Below, piece after piece: positions 46,030 to 55,318 of a stretch of 64,000 nt of DNA; within the stretch, counting starts at the first letter, position 1; the number at the start of each line of letters is the position of its first letter. Origin of the DNA: Gottschalkia purinilytica (lineage in GTDB: Bacteria > Bacillota > Clostridia > Tissierellales > Gottschalkiaceae); contig NZ_LGSS01000004.1 of assembly GCF_001190785.1 (NCBI RefSeq), forward strand, positions 62,001 through 126,000, read 5' to 3'. The notes under the pieces are model-generated. The model saw only the letters and a program-made list of their open reading frames with translations. It was not told the origin of the DNA and did no database searches. Both the position numbers and the translations under genes were made by a program.

Positions 46030-46778
46030 TGAAAGTTTTATCTTTAGAATTTTTCAAACTTCGTCGTAAGTGGATATTTGTGATGATTACCCTATTTCTA
46101 GGCGCAGAAATTTTATGGACTTTTATATCCGTTGGCATGTCCATAGCTCGTCATCCCGACAGTACAGGATGGGAGGCACTTCTTGTAACTCTAGCCTCTA
46201 TGAATGGGCTGTTTTTTCCTATCATTTCAGCTATTGTGGTTTCCCGTATCTGTGATATGGAACATAAAGGTAGCACTTGGAAGCTTTTAATACCAGCATC
46301 TGTAAAACTAAAAGATATTTATGCTGCCAAATATGTGTGTGCTTGTATATTGATGTTATATGCCGTCGTTTTACAAGTCATTGCTATAACAATCTTTGGC
46401 ATTACAAACAGTTTTTCTAGTCCAGTGCCTTTATCTTGGCTTTTGCAATTCATAGTGGGGACAATGTTTACCAATATGACTATACTTGCATTGCAACAAT
46501 GGGTATCACTGTCAGTTAAAAATCAAGCCTTTGCTCTATGTTTAGGAATGCTCGGTGGCTTCATTGGTATGACAGCAGACCTTTTTCCTACAGTGATAAG
46601 CCGTATCTTCATTTGGTCTTACTATACAAAGCTATGTCCTGTGACATATCACTATATAAATAATTCAGCTAAATATATTACTCAACATCTGAGGCTAGGT
46701 ACGTTGACTGTAGTTTTCCTAACGGGAATAATCTTTTATATTGCTGGAAACCTTCAGGTTTCCAGACAGGAAATGTAA
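46026..46778 (+). CDS. Lantibiotic-immunity ABC permease, MutE/EpiE type (CprB-like)
   Basis: This 250-residue membrane protein has about six helices. It begins MMKVLSLEFFKLRRKWIF, the usual start of this family, and has FPIISAIVVSRICDMEHKGS and a DMEH motif shared with its neighbour (RLEH). First of two permease genes. AAAGGAGGG precedes the start within the end of the ATPase gene. Confidence 0.88.
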   Translation: MMKVLSLEFFKLRRKWIFVMITLFLGAEILWTFISVGMSIARHPDSTGWEALLVTLASMNGLFFPIISAIVVSRICDMEHKGSTWKLLIPASVKLKDIYAAKYVCACILMLYAVVLQVIAITIFGITNSFSSPVPLSWLLQFIVGTMFTNMTILALQQWVSLSVKNQAFALCLGMLGGFIGMTADLFPTVISRIFIWSYYTKLCPVTYHYINNSAKYITQHLRLGTLTVVFLTGIIFYIAGNLQVSRQEM

Positions 46779-46791
46779 AGGAGGAATTTAT

Positions 46792-47523
46792 ATGCTGAAA
46801 AGAAGTATTTCTGCTGAATGGCTGAAACTACACCATTCTCGTATATGGCTTATACTCATTATGCTTCCCATTCTAAGTATATTGATTGGTTGTGCTAATT
46901 ATTATTTCAATCAAGGTGTATTGCAAAATGAGTGGTACAGTCTTTGGACGCAGGTAACCCTATTCTATGGTGAATTTTTCTTGCCCATACTCATTGCCAT
47001 TTGCTGTGCTTATATATGCAGATTGGAACATATGAACCAGAACTGGAACACCATAATGACAGCTCCTATATCCACTGGAAGCATTTTTATTGCTAAACTC
47101 ATTGTTGTTAGTATACTAATTTTCATTGTGCAAGTTTTCTTTCTACTTATGTATTTTTTTGCAGGAAAATTTTTTGGACTATCATCACAATTTCCTATAA
47201 AAATCCTTGGGTGGATACTTAGAGGCTGGTTGGCTTCCGTAACTATCAGTACTATACAACTTGGACTATCTATACGTATTCGTAGCTTTGCAACTCCTAT
47301 TGGACTTAGTCTTTGTGCTGTGTTTATGGGTTTAGGAATGTACGTAGCGAAACTAGGAATGTTTTTCCCCTACTCTCTTTTGACAATCGGGATGGGCGTA
47401 CTAAGTCAGAAAGGATTAGCAGGTGATGAAAATATACTATTTCTCGTGATAAATATTCTATTTACAATTCTATTTTCATCATTTGCAATTCATAAGTTAA
47501 AAAAATCTGATGTAACAACTTAA
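46792..47523 (+). CDS. Lantibiotic-immunity ABC permease, MutG/EpiG type (CprC-like)
   Basis: This 243-residue membrane protein has about six helices and begins MLKRSISAEWLKLHHSRIWL. The ATG at 46792 has AAAGGAGG 8 nt upstream; the longer frame from 46741 overlaps the previous gene without a ribosome site. It carries FLPILIAICCAYICRLEHMN, parallel to the motif in the first permease. The two permeases form the membrane channel. Confidence 0.88.
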   Translation: MLKRSISAEWLKLHHSRIWLILIMLPILSILIGCANYYFNQGVLQNEWYSLWTQVTLFYGEFFLPILIAICCAYICRLEHMNQNWNTIMTAPISTGSIFIAKLIVVSILIFIVQVFFLLMYFFAGKFFGLSSQFPIKILGWILRGWLASVTISTIQLGLSIRIRSFATPIGLSLCAVFMGLGMYVAKLGMFFPYSLLTIGMGVLSQKGLAGDENILFLVINILFTILFSSFAIHKLKKSDVTT

Positions 47524-47544
47524 ATGCAAAAGGAGGAACTTTCT

Positions 47545-47898
47545 ATGAAAAAAATAACTACAGTATTTAGTTTACTTTTAGTAATACTTGCTGCATTTTC
47601 AATTTTCTTTTTTAATCCGAGGATGCTAACCCCAGAAGACCCTACTGGAAAAACAATTTATTATACGATGATAGAAAGTGAAAATGTGAAACTAAACGAT
47701 GAAAAAAGATACGAATACACCCTCAATTCATATGATGAGAAAGGTAATGAGAAAAAGCTTAATTTTACTGCAAGCAAACAGTTGCGTGAAGGTGCTTATC
47801 TGGAACTGTATGTAGCTACCTTCCGTGGCGTTACTTACTGGCAGGAGGTGAAATATGAAGAATTACCAGAGGTGATTCAAGAAATCTATAACAAATAA
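47545..47898 (+). CDS. YxeA-family (DUF1093) secreted protein
   Basis: This 117-residue protein has an N-terminal signal or anchor helix (about 4-24) and a YxeA domain. Recognisable parts are YYTMI, YEYTLNSYDEKGNEKKLNFT and the REGAYLELYV to YWQEVKYEELP segment. The ATG at 47545 has AAAAGGAGG upstream. Genes of this family follow peptide-responsive ABC transporters such as YxdLM, so a role in peptide resistance is likely; the mechanism is unknown. Confidence 0.85.
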   Translation: MKKITTVFSLLLVILAAFSIFFFNPRMLTPEDPTGKTIYYTMIESENVKLNDEKRYEYTLNSYDEKGNEKKLNFTASKQLREGAYLELYVATFRGVTYWQEVKYEELPEVIQEIYNK

Positions 47899-47908
47899 GA
47901 CATAAAAT

Positions 47909-47943
47909 AAAGGTGGAAGATTTCTACACAATCTGCCACCTTT
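47909..47943 (+). terminator. Terminator of the CprABC-YxeA operon
   Basis: AAAGGTGG pairs with CCACCTTT around an AGATT/AATCT inner stem, 12 nt after the yxeA-like stop. Confidence 0.7.
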
Positions 47944-47949
47944 GAATAT

Positions 47950-48114
47950 TTACCTTATTAAAAAACAAGAACCACATTCTAACATACAGGTAAAAGCATA
48001 TTTTCTGCTGTATTTTTCTCTTTTTCCATCATCACGGCTGTCACGTTTTTTATTTCTTCGTTTCAAGACTTCCTGTGTCTTTTCAAAGGTTTCCTCGCTA
48101 CTAAGAACGGCGTC
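47950..48114 (-). pseudogene. Fragment of a large serine recombinase (zinc-ribbon region)
   Basis: The minus strand reads DAVLSSEETFEKTQEVLKRR, then NKKRDSRDDGKREKYSRKYA and FTCMLECGSCF before a stop. This matches the join between the recombinase domain and zinc beta-ribbon of TndX-like large serine recombinases of clostridial mobile elements. No start and no catalytic domain are present. Confidence 0.65.
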
Positions 48115-48293
48115 AGTTTGAAAGCAAAGTTCAAAAACACCATTGATAAAATCATTCTTTCATCCACAAATTTTGATGATTTCCTAAATCAGATGGAAGC
48201 TGCTAGATAGAAATAAAGAAAGGTAAATATATCTTTCAGAACAGCAGGATATGAGTATTTCACCCGTGCAAAGATACTGGGTGAGAATTAATA
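48115..48293 (+). pseudogene. Fragment of a conjugative relaxase
   Basis: The plus strand reads SLKAKFKNTIDKIILSSTNF, then DDFLNQMEAA. After two in-frame stops it continues ISFRTAGYEYFTRAKILGEN. The order and wording match the post-catalytic region of MobA/Rlx relaxases of Tn1549-like elements. It directly abuts the serine recombinase fragment, so a large deletion joined them. From 48294 to 48742 only the terminator at 48505 was seen. Confidence 0.65.
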
Positions 48294-48504
48294 CTGAGAA
48301 ACGTACTTCAGCGCAAATACAGGACAAAACGCAAATTGTTAACTGAACCTAATAAGCTATATTATAATTTGTATATATCTATATAAACATAATACTAAAG
48401 ATTTACTTCTAACCTACGTTATCATAAAACAAATGTATTATTAATTAACTATTTATTTAAAAATAATTATCATATTTTTTCCTATATCTATGAATTATAT
48501 AATA

Positions 48505-48541
48505 AAAAAATCCCTGTAAGTAAATAACCCACAGAGATTTT
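48505..48541 (-). terminator. Intrinsic terminator hairpin
   Basis: AAAATCTCTGT pairs with ACAGGGATTTT, followed on the minus strand by a T-run. It lies about 200 nt after the acetyltransferase stop. Confidence 0.55.
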
Positions 48542-48742
48542 CTATAACCGTACTTTACAAAATTTATTTTTTATTGATAAATACAAGTCAAAATCTTTTA
48601 AACATAAAAGCTTTAACACAAATTTCATCATAAAGTTTATAAAATTAAGCAAAGGATGTCATAGTTATATTAATAAAAAGCATTCTTTAATACTTTTTTG
48701 TAAAAATAATTCTATTAAAATACTCTCTATTTATCTCAAAAT

Positions 48743-49273
48743 TTATTCAAAAAATGCCTTTGGATAAGTAACTTCTCCACTTACTCCATCTAAACCGCCA
48801 TCTTCTAATTCTAATGCCATAAATGATTTTTCCGGTACTTCGAAAGGTGAAGTTATGTTCCAATAACTTGCCGGTCTAAATCCAAATTTAGGATAATACT
48901 TTTCATGTCCAAGAACAATGATGGATTTAAATTTCATCTTTTTAGCTATCTTTATACTTTCGCTAATTAGAGCACTCCCTATTCCTTTATTTTGGTACTC
49001 TGGCAAAACAGAAACAGGTGCTAATGCTAAAGATTCAAAAGCTTTCTCACCATTATTTATTGTTATTCTGCTCAATAATATATGTCCCACTACTTTTCCT
49101 TCTACTTCTGCTATCAAAGACAGCTCAGGAATAAAGTTCTCAGTTTTTCTTAATCTTGCTACAAGATATTGCTCCATATGGTCAGTAAATTCCATTTCTC
49201 TAAATGCTTTTTCAATAACATCTTCTGTAATACTATAATCTTTTTCAGTTTCTTTTCTTATTTTTATATTCAT
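48743..49273 (-). CDS. GNAT N-acetyltransferase, YhbS-like
   Basis: This 176-residue protein has the GNAT acetyl-CoA motif VLPEYQNKGIGSALISESIK (about 93-112) and the YhbS-type ending VLGHEKYYPKFGFRPAS. The substrate is unknown. It starts MNIKIRKETEKDY. Single gene, with terminator-like hairpins on both sides. Confidence 0.85.
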   Translation of the reverse strand: MNIKIRKETEKDYSITEDVIEKAFREMEFTDHMEQYLVARLRKTENFIPELSLIAEVEGKVVGHILLSRITINNGEKAFESLALAPVSVLPEYQNKGIGSALISESIKIAKKMKFKSIIVLGHEKYYPKFGFRPASYWNITSPFEVPEKSFMALELEDGGLDGVSGEVTYPKAFFE

Positions 49274-49456
49274 TTTTTACTCTCTTTCTATTGTTTTTTT
49301 AATATCAAAACATATATTTAAAGCTATATTCTTAAGTTATCAATATATTATGAATAATATTAATATCAATTATAAAAAGATCCTCTACTTCATTTTGAGT
49401 TTAACAGAAGTATTTATCATTAATATCAGTTAATTTCTCATAATTATTTTAGATTT

Positions 49457-49508
49457 AAAGGCACAATTACTCTTCTACTAATTATATCAGAAAAATAATT
49501 GTGCCTTT
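49457..49508. terminator. Terminator hairpin in the 49274-49607 gap
   Basis: AAAGGCACAATTA (49457-49469) and complement (49496-49508) flank a 26-nt loop. It probably ends the minus-strand substrate-binding-protein operon. Nothing else was recognised in the gap. Confidence 0.5.
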
Positions 49509-49607
49509 TAGTATAACTAATAATTTATTTTATTATTTCTCAATGTCTTTCCTCTGGGTTAAGTTATTCTTTATGTTAAAATAACTCATATTTTTATTGT
49601 TTTAAAC

Positions 49608-50627
49608 TTAATCATCTATTCCATCAAATTCTACATATATTTTATCAACTACTTTATCTACGTCCAAATCTTGACTTATAAATTTTATTTTTTGAAGGTC
49701 ATTGAAATTTTTTATTAAAGATTCTTTTCCCTTAACAACTGATGGAACAAAATTATATGTCTTTAAAATTCCCGAATTAAATGTTGGATCTCCCAAAGCT
49801 ACTAATTTTTTGTCTATTTGAATTTGTGCTACTTCTTCTGGATTATTTTGTACATATTCTCCTGCTTTTTTCATAGCTCTAACATATTTTTTAGCTATTT
49901 CTGGATGCTCTTTAACGAAATCAGGTCTTAAAACTAAAACACAACAATACTCATTTTTATATTCTTTATCTACTCCATTATCTAGTATTATCTTTGCATC
50001 TCCACTATTTACAACTAAACTAGCTGATGGATCACTCATCCCTATAGCATCTACTTGTCCATTCTTTAGTGCAAGAGGCAACTCTGGTTGATTATATACT
50101 ACAAACTCTACTTCCATATTTTCAGGTGAAACACCTATTCCAGCTGCTAGTAGTGCTCTTTGTGCTATTATAGTTTGTGAACTAGCTAGTCCCGGAACAC
50201 CTATTTTCTTCCCTTTTAAATCTTTAACACCGTTTATTGGAGAATCAGGTTTAGTAAGTAATTTAAGACATCCTGTATGAACCCCCATAGCTATCCTAGC
50301 GTCTAAACCATTATCTATCTGCTGTATCATAGCTGGTAACATTTCTAAAAATGTATCTGATTTACCTGACATCATAAGATCCACACTTGATTTATCCGAT
50401 TTCAATAGCTCATATTTTATTCCTTCTTCTTTTAAAAATCCTTTTTCTACCGCCATTTGAAGTGGTGCAGCACACAATCCTGTACCATAAGATATTTGCA
50501 TAACATAATCATCATCTAATTTGGATGTCTCTTTCAATTTATCCTTACTTTTCGAACAACCAACTAGCATAGCAACCGATACTGATACTACCAAACAAAA
50601 TATTCCAAGTTTTTTTAACTTTTTCAA
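49608..50627 (-). CDS. Cysteine-containing ABC substrate-binding lipoprotein (NMT1/SsuA-like), copy 1
   Basis: This 339-residue lipoprotein has a signal ending LVGC (lipid on Cys24) and a periplasmic-binding fold of the nitrate/sulfonate/taurine class. Unusually for that class it has four mature-domain cysteines: Cys53 (TGLCAAP), Cys121 (HTGCLKL) and Cys229-Cys230 (NEYCCVL). The paralogue next door has all four at the same residue numbers. They may bind a soft metal or a thiol ligand. The start is TTG at 50627 with GGGGGG upstream. Last gene of a five-gene operon. Confidence 0.85.
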   Translation of the reverse strand: MKKLKKLGIFCLVVSVSVAMLVGCSKSKDKLKETSKLDDDYVMQISYGTGLCAAPLQMAVEKGFLKEEGIKYELLKSDKSSVDLMMSGKSDTFLEMLPAMIQQIDNGLDARIAMGVHTGCLKLLTKPDSPINGVKDLKGKKIGVPGLASSQTIIAQRALLAAGIGVSPENMEVEFVVYNQPELPLALKNGQVDAIGMSDPSASLVVNSGDAKIILDNGVDKEYKNEYCCVLVLRPDFVKEHPEIAKKYVRAMKKAGEYVQNNPEEVAQIQIDKKLVALGDPTFNSGILKTYNFVPSVVKGKESLIKNFNDLQKIKFISQDLDVDKVVDKIYVEFDGIDD

Positions 50628-50641
50628 CCTAGATCCCCCCT

Positions 50642-51661
50642 CTATTTTAATCCTTTAAACTCAACATACACTTTATTTACTATCTTATCTATATCCAAAT
50701 CTTGACTTATCAGTTTTAAACCTTGTAAATCTTTAAAGTTTCTCTTTAGCGCTTCTTTTCCACCATCAATAGAAGATATAAAGTTGTAGGATTTTAAAAG
50801 AGCAATATTCATCTCTAAGTCATCATTAGAAACTAACTTATTATCTATCTGAAACTTTGCTACTTCTTCTGGATGCTCTTCTACATATTTAGCCCCTTTC
50901 ATAAGTGCTTTAGTATATTTTTCTGCAAGTTTTGGATGTTCTTTTACAAAATCCGGTCTAAGCAAAGAAACACAACAAAATTCATTCTTGTACTCTTCAT
51001 CTACTGTAGTATCTAATATTACCTTTCCTGCTCCATTTTTAGCTACAATAGCTCCAATAGGATCACTTGCAGCTATAGCATCTACCCTACCTTCTTCTAA
51101 AGCAAGTTGTAGCTCAGATGGAGTAAATACTAGAAACTCAACTTGCATATTTTCTGGTGTAGTACCTATTCCTTTTGCTGCCAAAGCTCTATAAGTTATT
51201 ATAGCTGGTGGAGTAGCTAGACCTGGTACTCCTACTTTTTTTCCTTTTAAGTCTTCTATCTTATTTATACCTGAATCAGCTTTAGCAACAACTTTGAGAC
51301 ATCCTGTATGAACTCCTACTGTCATATTTACATCTACACCATTATCTATCTGCTGTATTACTGATGGCAACATACTTGTAAAAGTATCTGCTTTCCCGGA
51401 AGCTATCAAGTCACTAGAATATCCTTCAGATTTTATAAGTTCATATTTAAGTCCCTCTTTTTCAAAATAGCCAAGTTCTAATGCCATTTGAAAAGGAGCT
51501 TGGCATAATCCTGAATTGTAACTCATTTTAACTACATACTCATCATCTTTAACGACGTTTTTGGTACCAGTTTTTTCAACTTCTTTATTGCTACAAGCAG
51601 ATAAACTTATAGCAAGTAACCCTAGTATCAGACATCTCTTTATCAGTTTCATTTTCCCCAT
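50642..51661 (-). CDS. Cysteine-containing ABC substrate-binding lipoprotein (NMT1/SsuA-like), copy 2
   Basis: This 339-residue lipoprotein has a lipobox LSAC (Cys23). It is a tandem paralogue of the next gene, of equal length and nearly collinear. It has Cys53 (SGLCQAP), Cys121 (HTGCLKV) and Cys229-Cys230 (NEFCCVS). The ATG at 51661 has AAGGGGTG 7 nt upstream. It is 14 nt before copy 1 and 18 nt after the ATPase. Two binding proteins on one transporter suggest related ligands or different affinities. Confidence 0.86.
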   Translation of the reverse strand: MGKMKLIKRCLILGLLAISLSACSNKEVEKTGTKNVVKDDEYVVKMSYNSGLCQAPFQMALELGYFEKEGLKYELIKSEGYSSDLIASGKADTFTSMLPSVIQQIDNGVDVNMTVGVHTGCLKVVAKADSGINKIEDLKGKKVGVPGLATPPAIITYRALAAKGIGTTPENMQVEFLVFTPSELQLALEEGRVDAIAASDPIGAIVAKNGAGKVILDTTVDEEYKNEFCCVSLLRPDFVKEHPKLAEKYTKALMKGAKYVEEHPEEVAKFQIDNKLVSNDDLEMNIALLKSYNFISSIDGGKEALKRNFKDLQGLKLISQDLDIDKIVNKVYVEFKGLK

Positions 51662-51679
51662 TTTTGAACACCCCTTATT

Positions 51680-52429
51680 TTAAAATCCATTAATTATATT
51701 AAGTATTTCACTTCTCAACTCTAAGAACTCTTTACAGTCTCTGACTCTTGGATAAGGCAGTTTTATATCTACTATTTTGTGTATTTTTGCCGGTCTAGGC
51801 GTCATCACTACAATCTTATTACTCATATATATAGCCTCTTCTACATCATGAGTTACCATTATCATAGTAGCCTTTCTTTCTTTCCATATCTTTATAAGCT
51901 CATCTTGCATATTGACCCTAGTTAGAGCATCTAAAGCTCCTAAAGGTTCGTCTAGCAACAGTACCTTTGGGTGATTTATAAGTGCCCTAGCAAGTGAAGC
52001 CCTCTGAGCCATACCACCAGATAAATGATGAGGGTATACGTTTTCAAAACCTTTTAATCCAACTAAATTTATAAATTCATCAACTTCATCTTTTCTCTCA
52101 TCATATACCTTTCTAGCTCTTAGTCCAAAAGCCACATTATCATAGACGTTGTACCAGGGAAAAAGCTTAGGATTCTGAAAAACTAGTCCTCTTTCATACC
52201 CAGCATCTTTTATCTCAACACCATCTAATGTTATAGTTCCACTTGTAGGCTTATCCAAGCCAGTTATAAGTCTTAGTAAAGTAGATTTCCCGCACCCTGA
52301 AGGCCCTACAAGAGATATAAATTCACTAGCTTCTACCTCTAAACTTAAGTTATCAAGTGCAACTACATCTTCTCCAGATGGTCCTCTAAAAACCTTACCT
52401 ATATTTTTTATCTCTATTTTCCCTACCAT
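51680..52429 (-). CDS. ABC importer ATP-binding protein, SsuB/TauB-like
   Basis: This 249-residue ATPase has Walker A GPSGCGKSTLLRL, signature LSGGMAQRASLARAL, Walker B VLLLDEPLGALDAL and H-loop VTHDVEEA, all typical of nitrate/taurine-class importers. The ATG at 52429 has AAAGGAG upstream and overlaps the permease gene by 7 nt. It energises the 52423 permease. Confidence 0.93.
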   Translation of the reverse strand: MVGKIEIKNIGKVFRGPSGEDVVALDNLSLEVEASEFISLVGPSGCGKSTLLRLITGLDKPTSGTITLDGVEIKDAGYERGLVFQNPKLFPWYNVYDNVAFGLRARKVYDERKDEVDEFINLVGLKGFENVYPHHLSGGMAQRASLARALINHPKVLLLDEPLGALDALTRVNMQDELIKIWKERKATMIMVTHDVEEAIYMSNKIVVMTPRPAKIHKIVDIKLPYPRVRDCKEFLELRSEILNIINGF

Positions 52430-53382
52430 TTGATAACTCCTTTCTGCCATGTAAGAAGTTTATCTCTAACTCTAAATAGTAGCGTTACTACTAAAGAACA
52501 ACTAATAGCAATAACTATAAGTCCCGCATATACATTCGCATATGACATAGTTTCACGTTGCCAATTTATATACCATCCTATTCCAAACTTAACTCCTATC
52601 ATTTCAGCAGTCATAAGAGTTAAAAATGCTGATGTTATTCCGTTGAAAAATCCTATAAACATTGATGGCAAAGCTCCAGGTATAGCTATCTTTTTTATTT
52701 TATATATAGAACTTGATCCTAATGTACTTGCAACCTCAAAATACGCATTTTCTATGTTCTGAATTCCTGAGCTAGTAAGTACAGCTGTTGGGAACCAAAC
52801 ACTAATACCTATTATGAATGCACTTGCCTTAAAGGAAGTAGAAAAAGTAACTAACGCTATAGGAATCCATACAGTAGCCGGTATAGGTCCTACCAATTTT
52901 ATAAGTGGATTTATCCAATAACTAGCTTTCCTATTCCAACCTATTGCTATACCTGTTAATACTCCAACTATAGCTCCTCCTATAACCCCTGTAACTAGAA
53001 GCTTTAAAGAGTATCCTAAGCATTTTAATAAAAATGGCCAAGAACTATAGAATACATCTAGTATCTTGTCTGGAAATGGAAAATAAACTGATGGTAGTAA
53101 CATAAATTTTTCAGTTATTAAGTTATATATATTTAGTAATAAGATCATCCCAGCTACAAACCACGACTTATATCCATACTTAATTCTGAGTTTTTCATTA
53201 AAAACTGATAATACTGCTAATACAAGAAAAACTATAGATAACACCAGCAAAGCCCACTTAAAATAGTTAAAATCTTTAGTCATAATATCTTCGTGCCTAG
53301 GTATAAACGCATGAAGAATAAGTGCAAATACTGAAGATATAAATGGTAAAAGTGTTTCATATATAAAGCGTACTTTTTTCAC
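52423..53382 (-). CDS. ABC importer permease, SsuC/TauC-like
   Basis: This 319-residue membrane protein has two or three extra N-terminal helices (about 1-95) before the BPD-type transport domain. The cytoplasmic EAA loop reads EVASTLGSSSIYKIKKIAIP. The family moves nitrate, sulfonates or related anions; here the ligand is unknown because the partner lipoproteins are atypical. It follows the DUF4418 gene by 82 nt. Confidence 0.9.
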   Translation of the reverse strand: MKKVRFIYETLLPFISSVFALILHAFIPRHEDIMTKDFNYFKWALLVLSIVFLVLAVLSVFNEKLRIKYGYKSWFVAGMILLLNIYNLITEKFMLLPSVYFPFPDKILDVFYSSWPFLLKCLGYSLKLLVTGVIGGAIVGVLTGIAIGWNRKASYWINPLIKLVGPIPATVWIPIALVTFSTSFKASAFIIGISVWFPTAVLTSSGIQNIENAYFEVASTLGSSSIYKIKKIAIPGALPSMFIGFFNGITSAFLTLMTAEMIGVKFGIGWYINWQRETMSYANVYAGLIVIAISCSLVVTLLFRVRDKLLTWQKGVIKW

Positions 53383-53464
53383 ATAATCCCTCCTATTTTT
53401 TATTAAATATAAATTTATGTAATATTTCAGTTAAAGGATACGTTTTTCTCTGAAGCAATTATAC

Positions 53465-53899
53465 TTAGCTAGCTATATTTATTTTAATTATTTCTTTCTC
53501 TTCCTCTTTAAATAAGGATATTAGTCCACATATCATAGTTACTATACCACCTATGCGAATCCAAGTAGCAGTAATGTTACATCTCATAGTTTCTTTCATA
53601 CATACTCCAATTCCAAGTTTTGACCCAAATGTAACAACTAAAAACATAATTCCTATCGTTATAAACGTCCAAGGTTTTCTTGAATTCGTAAGAAAAGACT
53701 CTATTCCAGCAACTATAAGTACTATAGATAATAATATAGATGCTTGTCCTGTATAATAACATCTCATATGACTCATATTGCCACTGGCTAACTCCATCAT
53801 ATTTTTACAAACCGGTGACCATATAAGTATTGAACCTATAATAATAAATCCAACTAACACTAAAATTCCACTAAGAATTTTGGAAAATTTTTTTTGCAT
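53465..53899 (-). CDS. DUF4418 membrane protein with Cys/Met motifs
   Basis: This 144-residue protein has four predicted helices (about 8-28, 52-70, 77-96, 112-130). Four cysteines lie at the presumed outer face: Cys31, Cys47 in HMRC, Cys100 in GVC and Cys107 in MRC. They are accompanied by several Met residues (NMMELASGNMSHMRC). This pattern defines DUF4418, whose function is unknown. The ATG at 53899 (MQKKFSK) has AAGGAG upstream. First gene of the importer operon and divergent from the FtsX permease gene. Confidence 0.82.
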   Translation of the reverse strand: MQKKFSKILSGILVLVGFIIIGSILIWSPVCKNMMELASGNMSHMRCYYTGQASILLSIVLIVAGIESFLTNSRKPWTFITIGIMFLVVTFGSKLGIGVCMKETMRCNITATWIRIGGIVTMICGLISLFKEEEKEIIKINIAS

Positions 53900-54112
53900 A
53901 TAAAAACTCCTTCTTGAATATTTATTTTCAAATCCCAAATTTTATAATATATTAAATTTTTTTACACTTCAAATAGTAGTTTCATATATATGTTACACAT
54001 TTAATATTATTTTTCTATAAATAGATATACCTCTACATTTTTCCTGTTAATCCAAGTTTTGTATGCTATAATTTTATCATCTAAAATTTTATAAAGGAGC
54101 GTTTTGAATTAG

Positions 54113-55318
54113 ATGAGTATTTTAAAATTAGCTTATCTTAACGTAATAAGAAGAAAAAATCGGTCTTTACTTACAGGAATCATAACAGCTTTAACTATCC
54201 TTACATTTGTATTAGTTTTTTCTATTTTTTCTATAGTACAAAATGGATTAAATCTTACGACTGAAAGATTAGGTGCAGATATCATAGTTCTTCCAAATGA
54301 AGAAGATTCAAACTCATTAGAAACACTTTTTACAGGTACACCAAAAGCTATATATATGTCAAAAAACATAGAATCTGGACTTAAAAATATAAAAGGAATA
54401 GAAAAAACTACATCACAGTTTTTTACATCTACTATAGATTCAGATGAGTGCTGTAGTTACTATAAGACGTTGCGTCTTGTAGGCATAAATCAAGATTCTG
54501 ACTTTATATTAAAGCCATGGTTTGAAAAATACAGTGTTAATTCACTTTCAGATAGTGAAGTTATTATAGGTAGTGATATCCAAGTAATATTGGGTAATAA
54601 AATTTCCATTTTATCACATCCTTTTAAAGTAGTAGGGACTCTATATAATACTGGAAGTGGTATGGATGATACTATATTTATGAATATAGATAAAGCTAGA
54701 TTATTGGCTAAGAAAAACTTCTCTAATAATTTATGGAATGGAAGTACACCAGAAAATCTGGTTTCATCTATACTGATAAAAGCTTCGGAAGGAGCAGATA
54801 TAGAGGACATAGTAAATAAAATAAATAACTCTAATCCAGGTGTTAAAGCTACATCTACATCAAGCTCTATAACTATGATAAAAGAACAAATGACTTCTAT
54901 TTCTAAGATAATATTATTTCTATGGTTAGCTTTATTGTTAATTTCGTCTCTAGCTCTTATAGGAAGATTTAATTCACTTGCAAAAGAGAGGAAAAAAGAG
55001 ATAGGATTTTTAAGGGCTATGGGCATTCACAAGAAAGATATATTCAAATTAGTGATTTCTGAAGCTTGGATTATAGCTGGTATAAGTGGGCTTATAGGAA
55101 GTATACTAGGAGTTATTCTTGTAAATCCGGCTTTATCTATATTAGAGGAAGCTGTTGTAGTACCTCAAGGTCAATGGTCATTATCTGTATCAATAGTAAA
55201 TATTATAATAGGTTTAGTAGCTTCTCTTATATTAGGACTTTTAGCATCTATCTATCCTGCATGGAAAAACTCTAGTCTAGCACCTCAAGAGGCTATTTCG
55301 AAAGGAGATATAGGATAA
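54113..55318 (+). CDS. FtsX-type ABC permease with external Cys-Cys motif
   Basis: This 401-residue protein has a single MacB/FtsX unit: helix about 18-42, external MacB-like domain (about 45-260), and three C-terminal helices (about 263-285, 315-340, 358-380). Cys113-Cys114 lie in the external domain (DSDECCSYYKTL), matching the cysteine theme of the divergent operon. The stop overlaps the ATPase start by 1 nt. It may export, or drive a periplasmic step for, the same ligand the importer handles. Confidence 0.87.
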   Translation: MSILKLAYLNVIRRKNRSLLTGIITALTILTFVLVFSIFSIVQNGLNLTTERLGADIIVLPNEEDSNSLETLFTGTPKAIYMSKNIESGLKNIKGIEKTTSQFFTSTIDSDECCSYYKTLRLVGINQDSDFILKPWFEKYSVNSLSDSEVIIGSDIQVILGNKISILSHPFKVVGTLYNTGSGMDDTIFMNIDKARLLAKKNFSNNLWNGSTPENLVSSILIKASEGADIEDIVNKINNSNPGVKATSTSSSITMIKEQMTSISKIILFLWLALLLISSLALIGRFNSLAKERKKEIGFLRAMGIHKKDIFKLVISEAWIIAGISGLIGSILGVILVNPALSILEEAVVVPQGQWSLSVSIVNIIIGLVASLILGLLASIYPAWKNSSLAPQEAISKGDIG

